In this document: piece after piece, positions 1 through 7,950 of the stretch
Numbering within the stretch: the first letter of the stretch is position 1
Layout of the letters: each line of letters starts with the position of its first letter
Source: Bacillota bacterium
GTDB taxonomy: Bacteria > Bacillota > Clostridia > Oscillospirales > Acutalibacteraceae
NCBI GenBank assembly: GCA_023401495.1
Contig: JAEXDU010000187.1
Coordinates: 1 to 28,538 of the forward strand
Length of the DNA stretch: 28,538 nt
Direction of reading: 5' to 3'
Notes under the pieces: model-generated
Told to the model about the DNA's origin: nothing
Seen by the model: the letters and a program-made list of their open reading frames with translations, nothing else
Databases searched by the model: none
Position numbers and translations under genes: made by a program

Positions 1-1
1 C

Positions 2-190
2 AAAATAGGCTACGCCCGGCTTCTGACCGCATTGGAAGTATTTGCGGAGCGCGGCCTGCTTCTGCTTCAGCAGAGCGGCGATCAGCTAAATATTGAGCTG
101 TGCGAAACAGATCAGAAGGTCAATTTGTTTGAATCCCCAATATTATGTGATATTAACCAAATCAAAGAAGATGGTGTTGCACATGACTGA
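2..190 (+). CDS. recJ: Single-stranded-DNA-specific exonuclease RecJ, C-terminal end (partial)
   Basis: An open frame runs in from the window edge and stops at TGA 188-190, giving 62 residues. It has a leucine-rich helix followed by a tail with a KVNLFESPIL-type ending. That ending resembles the conserved C-terminal tail of clostridial RecJ proteins, where a K-V-(D/N)-L-x-x-S-x-I-L motif closes the last domain. RecJ is a 5'-3' single-strand DNA exonuclease acting in recombination and base-excision repair. The catalytic DHH and DHHA1 domains lie outside the window, so the call rests on the tail and on location: recJ commonly precedes relA in Clostridia. Its stop overlaps the start of relA by 8 nt, which suggests translational coupling. 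Confidence 0.6.
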   Translation, partial: KIGYARLLTALEVFAERGLLLLQQSGDQLNIELCETDQKVNLFESPILCDINQIKEDGVAHD

Positions 191-2360
191 TACAACTTCA
201 AAAACCTATGATGATCTTCTGCAGGCGATGGAAACGAGCGGCCACGATTTTGATCTTGATCTGATCGAGCGGGCGTACCGGCTTGCGGAAAGCTCCCACA
301 CGGGGCAAAAGCGCCTTTCGGGCCAGCCGTACATCATTCATCCTGTGTCGGTCGCGTGCATCCTCGTGGAGCTTGGTATGGATTCGGAGTCCGTGGCGGC
401 GGGCCTTCTGCACGATGTTGTGGAAGATACCTCCGTCGGGCTCGATCAGATCAGAAAGCAGTTCGGGCCGGACATCGCCAACCTGATTGACGGCGTTACC
501 AAGCTGGGCCGGATTCCCTATTCCTCGCGCGAAGAGCAGCAGGCGGAGAACATCCGCAAAATGCTGATCGCCATGTCCGAGGATATCCGCGTCATTATCA
601 TCAAGCTGGCGGACCGCCTGCATAATATGCGTACGCTGGAGTACATGACCCCCCAGAAGCAGCGCGACAAGGCGCTGGAAAACATGGAGGTTTACGCCCC
701 CATCGCGCACCGTCTCGGTATCCGCGCCATCAAGGAGGAGCTGGAGGACCTTTCTCTGCGCTACCTTGACCCGATTGCCTACCAGGAGATCGAAAACACG
801 CTTGAGCTGCGCAAAAAAGACCGCAATCACTTTATTGAAACGACCAAAGCGCTGGTCTACGACCGCGTTTCCCGCATGATCCCCAATGTGTACCTGCAGG
901 GCCGCGTCAAGAGCATCCACGGCATTTACCGCAAGGTGTTCATGCAGGGCCGCAGCATGGATGAAATTTACGATATTTACGCGGTGCGCGTGATCGTGGA
1001 TACCGTGAACGACTGTTATAACGTGCTCGGCATCATTCACGACATGTTCCGCCCGCTTCCGAACCGCTTTAAAGATTATATTTCCACGCCGAAGCCGAAC
1101 CTGTACCAGTCGCTTCACACCACGGTGATCGGCAAAGAGGGAATCCCGTTTGAAGTACAGATCCGCACCTGGGAAATGCACCACACGGCGGAATACGGTA
1201 TCGCTGCGCACTGGAAATACAAACTGGGCCTTGCCGGCAAGGGCGATTCTCTTGAAAACCGCCTGGCCTGGATTCGCCAGATGCTTGAAAACCAGAAGGA
1301 CAGCGACGCGACCGACATCGTGCGCAACATCAAATCCGACCTTGTGCCGGAGGAGGTGTTCGTCTTTACGCCGAAGGGCGAGGTCATCAACCTGCCCCTG
1401 GGCGCTACGGTTATCGACTTTGCCTATGCCATTCACAGCGCGGTGGGCAACCGCATGATCGGCGCCAAGGTGGATAAACGCATTGTCCCGATCGACTATA
1501 AAGTTAAAAACGGCGAGATCATCGAAGTCCTTACCACAAAGGAAGCAAACCACGGCCCCAGCCGCGACTGGCTCAAGATCGTGAAAACGAGCGAGGCGCG
1601 CAATAAGATCCGCCAGTGGTTCAAGAGAGAGCGCCGCGACGAAAATATTGTGGAGGGCCGTGCCGAGGTAGAGCGCGAATTAAAGCGCAACGGCATCGCG
1701 CTCACCGAAGAAGAACTGAAGAATTTCCTGCTCGGCATCGGGCGCAAGGTCAGCTGCAATACGATGGACGACGTGTACGCGGCCATCGGCTACGGCGGAA
1801 TCCAGCTGTGGAAGAACATGCCCCGCCTGCGCGAGGAATACCTGAAAACGAAAAAGCCGGCGCAGACGACGGAACGCAAGCAGCCCCAGAGCCCCATCAA
1901 ACGGGCGGCGGGCGGCGTTCTTATCGACGGCATGGAAAACTGTCTGATCAAATTCTCGCGCTGTTGTAACCCGCTGCCGGGCGACGAGATCATCGGATTT
2001 ATCACCCGCGGCTTCGGTGTGTCCGTTCACAAGCGGTCCTGCCCCAACGTGCCGCGGAATATCGCAGAATCCCCTGAACCGGAACGCTGGGTCGCCGCGC
2101 ACTGGGAGAGCGGCGAGGTCAAGGAGGAATTCAAATCCACCCTTGAAATCGTGGCGGAGGTCCGCCCGGGACTTCTTGCCGACCTGACCCAGCAGATGTT
2201 TACCCTGCGCCTGTTCATCCACTCGCTGAACTCGCGCGAAACAAAGGACGGCAAAACAATCATTTCCGCTACCATCACCGTCAACGGTATCGACCATCTG
2301 GCCGGCGTGATCTCGAAGCTGAGCGGAATCGAAGGCATTCTGTCCGTTCGCCGTTCCTGA
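183..2360 (+). CDS. relA: Bifunctional (p)ppGpp synthetase/hydrolase, Rel/SpoT homolog
   Basis: This cytosolic enzyme makes and degrades the stringent-response alarmone (p)ppGpp from GTP/GDP and ATP. From the ATG at 183 it is 725 residues, the usual length for a long RSH protein. Domains in order are an HD hydrolase (about 20-200, H77-D78 in HDVVEDT and the KLADRLHNMRTL helix), a synthetase (about 235-370, with NLYQSLHTTV and EVQIRTWEMHHTAEYGIAAHW motifs), a TGS domain (about 390-450), a zinc-finger-like region with a CC pair (SRCCNPLPGD), and a C-terminal ACT domain (about 650-725). Both catalytic centres look intact, so a bifunctional enzyme is expected. The frame is open upstream to about position 93. 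ATG 183 fits the family N-terminus; ATG 171 is an in-frame alternative. It overlaps recJ and is followed after 36 nt by the hydrolase gene. Confidence 0.96.
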   Translation: MTDTTSKTYDDLLQAMETSGHDFDLDLIERAYRLAESSHTGQKRLSGQPYIIHPVSVACILVELGMDSESVAAGLLHDVVEDTSVGLDQIRKQFGPDIANLIDGVTKLGRIPYSSREEQQAENIRKMLIAMSEDIRVIIIKLADRLHNMRTLEYMTPQKQRDKALENMEVYAPIAHRLGIRAIKEELEDLSLRYLDPIAYQEIENTLELRKKDRNHFIETTKALVYDRVSRMIPNVYLQGRVKSIHGIYRKVFMQGRSMDEIYDIYAVRVIVDTVNDCYNVLGIIHDMFRPLPNRFKDYISTPKPNLYQSLHTTVIGKEGIPFEVQIRTWEMHHTAEYGIAAHWKYKLGLAGKGDSLENRLAWIRQMLENQKDSDATDIVRNIKSDLVPEEVFVFTPKGEVINLPLGATVIDFAYAIHSAVGNRMIGAKVDKRIVPIDYKVKNGEIIEVLTTKEANHGPSRDWLKIVKTSEARNKIRQWFKRERRDENIVEGRAEVERELKRNGIALTEEELKNFLLGIGRKVSCNTMDDVYAAIGYGGIQLWKNMPRLREEYLKTKKPAQTTERKQPQSPIKRAAGGVLIDGMENCLIKFSRCCNPLPGDEIIGFITRGFGVSVHKRSCPNVPRNIAESPEPERWVAAHWESGEVKEEFKSTLEIVAEVRPGLLADLTQQMFTLRLFIHSLNSRETKDGKTIISATITVNGIDHLAGVISKLSGIEGILSVRRS

Positions 2361-2396
2361 GTATACTCTCACGACTTTTGGAAGGAGACTCGGCTT

Positions 2397-3035
2397 ATGA
2401 AAATCAACGCAATTACCGGCGGCCTGCTGGAAGAAAACTGCTATTTGCTCACCGACGACGAAACCGGCCTTTCCGCCGTGATCGATCCCGGTTTCACTTC
2501 TGCGCGGCTGGATGAAGCCATCCGTGCCCTGCCCGCGGAAAAAGTGACGCTCTGCCTTTTGACTCACGGCCACTTTGACCATATCGACGGTGTGCCGCAT
2601 GTCAAGGAGCTGACGGGGTGCGAGGTGTACATCTCCCGTCCCGACGCGCCCTGCGCCGGAGACCCGGGTATCAGTCAGGGCAGCATGCTGCCCTCGATCC
2701 GGCACGAGAGTTTTGTGCCGGACCATATTTTCGACGACGGGGACGTCATTGAGCTGGGCAGCCTGAAAATCAAAGTGCTGTTTACGCCCGGACATACTGT
2801 CGGCAGCTGCTGCTTTCTTGTGAATGATGTGATCTTCAGCGGCGACACGCTGTTTGCCGGCTCTATGGGAAGAACCGATCTTGCCACCGGCAGCAGCCGC
2901 GACATGCAGGAGTCCCTGCAGAAGCTTGCCGATCTGGAGGGCGACTACTATGTCTATCCCGGCCACGGCCCCTCCACGACCCTGGAGAGAGAAAGACGGT
3001 ACAATCCGTTCATGAATGAAGAGGAATTTTATTGA
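2397..3035 (+). CDS. Metallo-beta-lactamase-fold hydrolase (glyoxalase II-like)
   Basis: This 212-residue protein has the complete metal-binding signature of the superfamily: T-H-G-H-F-D-H (H57, H59, D61, H62), then PGHT, a SGDTLF motif carrying the bridging aspartate, and a closing YPGHG. The SMGRTDL segment is typical of the small glyoxalase II-like branch (YcbL/YqgX type). Those proteins hydrolyse thioesters such as S-lactoylglutathione or related adducts, but the physiological substrate is usually unproven. It is cytosolic, with no signal peptide. A strong GGAAGGAG-type ribosome binding site lies before ATG 2397. It sits in the relA-hemZ block, and its stop codon shares one base with the hemZ start, so the two are probably translationally coupled. 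The conserved relA-MBL-hemZ order supports an ordinary housekeeping role, not a defence or resistance function. Confidence 0.88.
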   Translation: MKINAITGGLLEENCYLLTDDETGLSAVIDPGFTSARLDEAIRALPAEKVTLCLLTHGHFDHIDGVPHVKELTGCEVYISRPDAPCAGDPGISQGSMLPSIRHESFVPDHIFDDGDVIELGSLKIKVLFTPGHTVGSCCFLVNDVIFSGDTLFAGSMGRTDLATGSSRDMQESLQKLADLEGDYYVYPGHGPSTTLERERRYNPFMNEEEFY

Positions 3036-4519
3036 TGGTTCTGTTGGTCGACGGGCACCCGTATCATTACGAAATGGAAAATCTGTGCCGGGTGTTCCTG
3101 CCTTATGAAGAAATTAAAACGGTGTTTGAAATCCCCGAAGCGCTGCCGGAAACGCAGACCACCGTTTACACGGGCCTGCGCCAGCAAGGGGGTCAGGTGT
3201 ATATTTCCGTGCGGCTGCATCTGGGCGGCCGTGTGCTGGTGGACAGCAGGGCCTTTCCGGAATCCGTTCTGCAGATGGACAAAGAAGCGGAGCGCCTGAT
3301 GGCGGTGATGCTGTTCGAGCTGTTCGCCGAGCGCTGCGGCTATCGCCCGCAGTGGGGCATTCTGACCGGCGTGCGTCCGATCAAGCTGCTGCGCCGTCTG
3401 TGCGGGCAGATGGGCCGGGAACAGGCCATTGGGCATTTTACCTCCGGCTTTCTTGTCACACCCGAAAAAACGCGGCTGAGCGTGGTGACGATGGACAACG
3501 AGCAGAAAATCCTGTCCAAATCCCGTCCCGAATCGTACAGCCTTTACATTTCCATCCCGTTTTGTCCCACGCGGTGCGCGTACTGCTCGTTTGTGTCGCA
3601 GTCGGTGGACAAGGCCATCCGGTTGATGCCGGAATACGTTTCCCTGCTGTGCAAAGAGTTGGAACATACGGCAAAGGTGGCCGGGGAGCTGGGCCTGCGG
3701 CTCGAATCCGTCTACATCGGCGGCGGAACGCCCACGACCCTTTCGCCGGAGCAGCTGCACACGCTGCTCGATACGCTCTGCACTCATTTCCCGGTTTCGT
3801 CCTGCCGCGAATTCACGGTGGAGGCCGGCCGGCCCGATACCGTAACGCCCGAGCGCCTGCAGGTGCTCAAAGAATTCGGCGTGACCCGCATCAGCATCAA
3901 TCCCCAGACGATGAATGACGAGATTCTGGAGCGGATCGGCCGCCGCCACACCACCGCGCAGACGGTTTCGGCGTTTGAGCTGTCCCGCAAGATGGGCTTT
4001 GACAATATCAATATGGATTTGATCGTCGGCCTGCCCGGCGATACGGTGGAGGGCTACCGAAGCACGCTGGAGCATGTGCTGCGGCTTGACCCCGAGAGCG
4101 TTACCGTGCATACGCTGGCTCTGAAACGTTCGTCCCGGCTGAACCAGTCGGAGCGCGACGGCTTTGATCCCGACGCCGCTGCGGCCGCACAGATGCTGGA
4201 TGATACCGCGAAAAGCCTGTTTTCGTCGGGGTACGAGCCATACTATCTGTACCGGCAAAGCCGCATGGTCGGCAATCTGGAAAATACCGGCTGGGCCAAG
4301 CCCGGCTGTTACAGCGATTATAACGTGTACATTATGGATGAGACCCATACGATTCTGGCCTGCGGCGCGGGCGCCGTCAGCAAAGTCAAAGACCCGTATT
4401 CCGATACGCTGCGGCGTATTTTCAATTTTAAATTTCCGTATGAATATGTCAGCAGGCATGAGGAAATGATTGCAAGGAAGGAGCAGGTGAAAGAGCTGTA
4501 TGAACTATTTCGCAAATAG
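3035..4519 (+). CDS. hemZ: HemZ-type radical SAM protein (coproporphyrinogen III dehydrogenase family)
   Basis: This 494-residue radical SAM enzyme has a C-x3-C-x2-C cluster motif, CPTRCAYC (C177, C181, C184), which binds the [4Fe-4S]-SAM centre. It is followed by YIGGGTPTTLS and by EAGRPDT, both typical of the HemN/HemW/HemZ group. The roughly 165-residue N-terminal extension with WGILTGVRPIKL is the HemZ signature. The family is annotated as oxygen-independent coproporphyrinogen III oxidase. The third cysteine is followed by S-F, not the C-x-C of true HemN, so the catalysed reaction is uncertain. I chose ATG 3035 because GAGGAA lies 8 nt upstream; an in-frame TTG one codon earlier is possible. 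It overlaps the upstream hydrolase by 1 nt and the downstream kinase by 20 nt. Confidence 0.9.
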   Translation: MVLLVDGHPYHYEMENLCRVFLPYEEIKTVFEIPEALPETQTTVYTGLRQQGGQVYISVRLHLGGRVLVDSRAFPESVLQMDKEAERLMAVMLFELFAERCGYRPQWGILTGVRPIKLLRRLCGQMGREQAIGHFTSGFLVTPEKTRLSVVTMDNEQKILSKSRPESYSLYISIPFCPTRCAYCSFVSQSVDKAIRLMPEYVSLLCKELEHTAKVAGELGLRLESVYIGGGTPTTLSPEQLHTLLDTLCTHFPVSSCREFTVEAGRPDTVTPERLQVLKEFGVTRISINPQTMNDEILERIGRRHTTAQTVSAFELSRKMGFDNINMDLIVGLPGDTVEGYRSTLEHVLRLDPESVTVHTLALKRSSRLNQSERDGFDPDAAAAAQMLDDTAKSLFSSGYEPYYLYRQSRMVGNLENTGWAKPGCYSDYNVYIMDETHTILACGAGAVSKVKDPYSDTLRRIFNFKFPYEYVSRHEEMIARKEQVKELYELFRK

Positions 4520-5471
4520 CTACGTCAAATATGTCGATCACCTCGAGCAGATCAACGAGGCGGCCAAAACCGACCCGATCGGCATGATCGAGCAGATTGA
4601 ATCCGCCTATCGTCGGTACCTGGGCTCCATCGTCAATACCATCACGGAAAATCCGGAGCGGAATAAGATCATTCTGCTGGCCGGGCCGTCCAGCAGCGGC
4701 AAGACCACAACCATGGAGATCATGAAAGAGATGCTCCAGAACCGCGGAGTTCGCTGCGCGACGATCTCTCTGGACGACTTTTACCGGGGGGAAAGTCAGG
4801 CGCCTCTCCTGAAAAACGGCGATCACGATTATGAATCGGTGGATGCGCTGAATGTCCCCGTGCTGGAAAGCTGCATGATGAACCTGATTGAAACCGGCCG
4901 CTGCGATGTGCCGGTATTCGATTTTTCCATCCATCAGCCGACAGGCCATACAAAGCCGGTGGCTCTGCCGGAAAACGGCGTGGCCATTTTCGAGGGAATC
5001 CATGCGCTGAACCCGCGCATCAGCGCGCACCTGCCGCAGGATCACCTTCTCAAGCTGTATATCAGCGTCAAGCAGGATATTAAAGACAGCGCGGGCGTAG
5101 TGCTGTCGCACAACGATCTGCGGTTTATCCGCCGCGTGGTGCGCGATTACAGCTTCCGCGGAGCCGGCCCAGAGCGCACGCTCTCCATGTGGCAGAATGT
5201 GCTTGACGGCGAGAACAACTATATCCGCCCGTACAAGAGCGTGAGCAACATCACGATCAATTCCATCCACATGTATGAACCCTGCATTCTGCGCCGCAAG
5301 GCCATCCCGCTGCTGCGCGAAATTTCGTGCGAGCATCCCCGCTATCATTACACCAGCCATCTCCTCACACAGCTCGAACGCTTTGTGCCGGTGGACGAGA
5401 GCCTTGTGCCCGAAAACTCCATTCTGCGGGAGTTTATCGGCGGGAGCATCTATCAGAGCGCCGCGGAATAA
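4500..5471 (+). CDS. P-loop nucleoside (uridine-type) kinase, short form
   Basis: This 323-residue protein carries a Walker A motif GPSSSGKT (residues 62-69), then the SLDDFYRG motif of the phosphoribulokinase/uridine kinase family and a FEGIHALNP segment. These features predict phosphorylation of a nucleoside such as uridine or cytidine with ATP or GTP, in the cytosol. Many clostridial members annotated as nucleoside kinase are about 550 residues, with N-terminal TGS/threonyl-tRNA-synthetase-like domains. This one keeps only about 55 residues before the kinase, so it is a short form. The ATG at 4500 lies inside the end of hemZ (20-nt overlap), with the GGAGCAGG-type sequence about 12 nt upstream as ribosome binding site. 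It is probably the last gene of the relA transcription unit. The exact substrate cannot be read from the sequence. Confidence 0.8.
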   Translation: MNYFANSYVKYVDHLEQINEAAKTDPIGMIEQIESAYRRYLGSIVNTITENPERNKIILLAGPSSSGKTTTMEIMKEMLQNRGVRCATISLDDFYRGESQAPLLKNGDHDYESVDALNVPVLESCMMNLIETGRCDVPVFDFSIHQPTGHTKPVALPENGVAIFEGIHALNPRISAHLPQDHLLKLYISVKQDIKDSAGVVLSHNDLRFIRRVVRDYSFRGAGPERTLSMWQNVLDGENNYIRPYKSVSNITINSIHMYEPCILRRKAIPLLREISCEHPRYHYTSHLLTQLERFVPVDESLVPENSILREFIGGSIYQSAAE

Positions 5472-5499
5472 TTTTCGGATGATCGGCAAAGCCGCGCTG

Positions 5500-5559
5500 C
5501 CGCCAAATTGCGAAATAATTTGATTTCGCTGCGCCGGTTTCGCGCCGCCTGGCGGTTTT
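5500..5559 (+). terminator. Branched inverted repeat after the kinase gene, possible terminator
   Basis: An outer pair CCGCCA (5500-5505) / TGGCGG (5550-5555) encloses two small hairpins, GCGAAA/TTTCGC (5510-5515/5524-5529) and GCGC/GCGC (5531-5534/5542-5545). The outer stem is followed by only four T residues. It could end the relA-to-kinase transcript, but the weak T run makes this tentative. The remaining spacer up to 5636 holds no recognisable gene. Confidence 0.3.
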
Positions 5560-5636
5560 CGGGAGTTTGAATGCTTTTTACAGATTTGAACCATTTTGCA
5601 CACAAATAATTTATAATTTGTTTACAGGACAGATTC

Positions 5637-5666
5637 TTGCATTGTTAGCCAAATAGGTGGTATAAT
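5637..5666 (+). promoter_or_regulatory. Sigma-A-type promoter for the small coiled-coil gene
   Basis: TTGCAT (5637-5642), an 18-nt spacer and a perfect TATAAT (5661-5666) sit 33 nt upstream of the ATG at 5700. The predicted start of transcription is near 5673. This makes the small gene a separate transcription unit from the relA block. Confidence 0.65.
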
Positions 5667-5699
5667 CGAAGTAACAAAAATCGAAGGAGCGTGTCTACG

Positions 5700-5987
5700 A
5701 TGGGCCTTTTTGAAGATGTTGTCATCAATGCGAAATCGGCGGCGAATGCGGTCGGGAAAAAAGCCGGTCAGCTTGTGGATGTATCCAAACTGAAAATCAG
5801 TGCGGCCGAGCTGAGTAACGAAATCAACAAAAAGTATGAGGCTTTGGGCAAAGCGGTTTACGACGCCAAAAAAGCAGACAGCGATCCTGCGGATTTGGTA
5901 GCGGAAGCAATGGTCGCGATCGACGAGCTTCAGGATCAGCTGAAGGCGCTCGAGGAGCAGATTCAGGAAGCTTCTGCCCAGCTGTAA
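5700..5987 (+). CDS. Small conserved coiled-coil protein of unknown function
   Basis: A 95-residue, Ala/Lys/Glu-rich, helical protein. It begins MGLFEDV and has a predicted amphipathic helix at about 35-60. A second heptad-like helix at about 70-93 (DELQDQLKALEEQIQEA) points to a coiled coil. No cysteine, signal peptide or membrane segment is present. I recognise the general type (small cytosolic coiled-coil proteins common in Clostridia) but no function. Start choice: AAGGAG at 5684-5689 is 10 nt before ATG 5700 but only 1 nt before the in-frame GTG 5691, so ATG 5700 is preferred. It is monocistronic: a TATAAT promoter lies upstream and a perfect 13-bp hairpin lies just downstream. Confidence 0.75.
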   Translation: MGLFEDVVINAKSAANAVGKKAGQLVDVSKLKISAAELSNEINKKYEALGKAVYDAKKADSDPADLVAEAMVAIDELQDQLKALEEQIQEASAQL

Positions 5988-6016
5988 TTCCCTTTCAGCA
6001 AAACAGACGAATGAAA

Positions 6017-6053
6017 CGCCCGGATTCCGTTTTGGCGGAATCCGGGCGCTTGT
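6017..6053 (+). terminator. Hairpin terminator after the coiled-coil gene
   Basis: A perfect 13-bp stem, CGCCCGGATTCCG (6017-6029) with CGGAATCCGGGCG (6036-6048), closes a TTTTGG loop. It is followed by CTTGTG, a weak U tract. It starts 30 nt after the stop codon. The strong stem supports termination, though the short T run leaves its efficiency uncertain. Confidence 0.6.
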
Positions 6054-6066
6054 GTATCGATGGATT

Positions 6067-6095
6067 TTCGCATAACCATTCCCCGGGGCTAATAT
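6067..6095 (+). promoter_or_regulatory. Tentative promoter for the flippase gene
   Basis: TTCGCA (6067-6072), 17 nt, TAATAT (6090-6095) is the best promoter-like pair between the upstream hairpin and ATG 6154. Both elements are imperfect. SpoVB-type genes are often under sporulation sigma factors, but I see no clear sigma-E box here. Confidence 0.25.
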
Positions 6096-6153
6096 AAATT
6101 CCAAAGAGAGGGCAAAAGCCCGAACGGGATTTTTGGGGAATGGATGTGCTACT

Positions 6154-7902
6154 ATGGGGAAAGCTTCCCGCAGGAAGAGCCAGAGCTTTTTACACGGCGC
6201 TTTGATTCTGACAGCGAGCATTTTAATCGTAAAGTTGATCGGCGCCCTGTTTAAGGTGCCGCTGACCTGGATCATCACCGAGGATGGCCTGGGATATTTC
6301 AACACGGCCTATAATTTTTACGGGCCGATTTACAGCCTGGCCACAGCAGGGTTCCCGATCGCGATTTCGCGCCTGGTTTCCGAAAGCTGCACTCGCGGCG
6401 CTTACCGGGATATCCGGCGCATCCACCGCGCGTCGGCCCCCATTTTTATCGGCACCGGAACAGTCGGCTTTGCGCTGATGGTGTTCGGCGCGGCCGCCTA
6501 CGCAAAAATCATCGGCAACGAAAACGCCCTGCCCGCGCTGTACACGCTGGCTCCGGCGATTTTGTTCAGCTGTTTAACCGCCATTTATCGGGGATACTAT
6601 GAAGGTCTGCGGAATATGTACCCCACCGCAATTTCAGAAATCATCGAAGCGCTGAGCAAGCTGACGGTCGGGCTTTCCGCCGCCTGCCTGATTCTGCATC
6701 AGGGAATGAAGGAATACGAGTCCTTCGGTACGGTGTTCGGCGTGGCCGCCGCTTCGCGCGATTACGCTAGAAGCGCGGTGCTGCCCTACGCCGCCGCGGG
6801 CGCGATCCTCGGCGTGACGGTCGGCTCGCTCCTCAGCTTTCTGTTCCTGTTCTGCCGCCACAAGCTGATCGGCGACGGCATTACGGAAGAAAACCTGAGG
6901 AATTCCCCGCCGCCGCGCAGCATGCGCAAAACGGTCTCCCGTCTGGTAAGAACGGCGATTCCCATCGGGATCGGGGCCATGGCGGTCAATGTGGCCGCCA
7001 TGGTGGATACCACCTTTTTGCAGACCCGGATACACAATGTAATGGAACAAGATCCACAGGTATTGCTTTCCATGTATCAGGGAATGATACCACAGATCAA
7101 CATTGAGACAGATACCGTCCCGAATTTTCTGTTCGGCTGCTTCTCCATGGCGCTGACGCTGTTTATGCTGGTGCCGGCCATCACGCAGGCGTTTGGCATC
7201 AGCGCGCTGCCCAACGTGACCGCCGCATATACGCGCGGGGAAAAAACGCACCTGAAAAAGAGCATGGAAGCGGTTCTGCGGATTACCGCACTGTTCAGTA
7301 TCCCCGCAGGCATGGGCCTTGCGGTGATGGCGGGGCCGGTGGCGCGCCTGGTATTCGGCGCGCGCCCCTCGTTGCCCATTACCTCTCATGTTCTGGTCAT
7401 TATGGGAGTCGGCGCGATTTTCGCGTCGTTCAGCACGCCGGTCAACAGCATGCTGCAGGCGGTCGGCCGGGTCGATCTGCCCGTAAAGCTTCTGGCGGTA
7501 GGGCTGACGATCAAGGTGACGCTCAACTACTTTCTCGTGGGAATTCCGGAAATCAACGTGCTGGGCGCCGGCGCGGGAACACTGGTCTGCTATTTTTTCC
7601 TCACGGTGGCGGCGCTGATCTGCCTGTGCCGCGAGACCAGAATCCTGCCGGATTTTCTTTCGATTTTCGGCAAGCCGCTCATCGCGTCCATCCTGTGCTG
7701 CGCCGCTGCGTGGTCGACTCGCGGGCTGCTTTCCCATGTTCTTTCAGAGAATCTTTCCACGCTGGGCGGAGTAGGCGCGGCAGTGCTGGTTTATTCACTT
7801 TCGCTGCTGTGTTTGCGTGCAATTTGCCGCGATGATATTTTGATGCTCCCGAATGGGCAAAAAATTGCAAAAATACTTGAAAAACATGGATGGATAAGGT
7901 AA
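6154..7902 (+). CDS. MOP-family polysaccharide flippase, SpoVB/YabM-like
   Basis: A 582-residue polytopic membrane protein of the MATE/MOP flippase family. It begins with a short basic segment and then a first membrane helix, followed by the family-typical motif around GYFNTAYNFYGPIYSLATAGFPIAISRLVSE. Hydrophobic helices recur through to the C-terminus, consistent with about 14 membrane spans. Relatives (SpoVB, YabM, MurJ) move lipid-linked oligosaccharides or peptidoglycan precursors across the membrane; SpoVB acts in spore cortex synthesis. The exact substrate here is not determinable. I chose ATG 6154; a TTG at 6133 is in frame but has no ribosome binding site. The location directly before mazG matches yabM of Bacillus subtilis, so YabM is the best ortholog guess. 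A hydrophilic insert around residues 290-320 carries DPQVLLSMYQGMIPQ. Confidence 0.88.
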   Translation: MGKASRRKSQSFLHGALILTASILIVKLIGALFKVPLTWIITEDGLGYFNTAYNFYGPIYSLATAGFPIAISRLVSESCTRGAYRDIRRIHRASAPIFIGTGTVGFALMVFGAAAYAKIIGNENALPALYTLAPAILFSCLTAIYRGYYEGLRNMYPTAISEIIEALSKLTVGLSAACLILHQGMKEYESFGTVFGVAAASRDYARSAVLPYAAAGAILGVTVGSLLSFLFLFCRHKLIGDGITEENLRNSPPPRSMRKTVSRLVRTAIPIGIGAMAVNVAAMVDTTFLQTRIHNVMEQDPQVLLSMYQGMIPQINIETDTVPNFLFGCFSMALTLFMLVPAITQAFGISALPNVTAAYTRGEKTHLKKSMEAVLRITALFSIPAGMGLAVMAGPVARLVFGARPSLPITSHVLVIMGVGAIFASFSTPVNSMLQAVGRVDLPVKLLAVGLTIKVTLNYFLVGIPEINVLGAGAGTLVCYFFLTVAALICLCRETRILPDFLSIFGKPLIASILCCAAAWSTRGLLSHVLSENLSTLGGVGAAVLVYSLSLLCLRAICRDDILMLPNGQKIAKILEKHGWIR

Positions 7903-7950
7903 TATAGTACTAGTTTTCGCCGGCTATATTCCAGGAAAGGACCTGTCAGG

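Noticed and set aside
198..1553. A 451-codon - strand frame opposite relA
   Set aside because: It is the complement of an intact, conserved rel gene, with shadow-like composition. A similar frame opposite hemZ (3029-4459) is rejected for the same reason.
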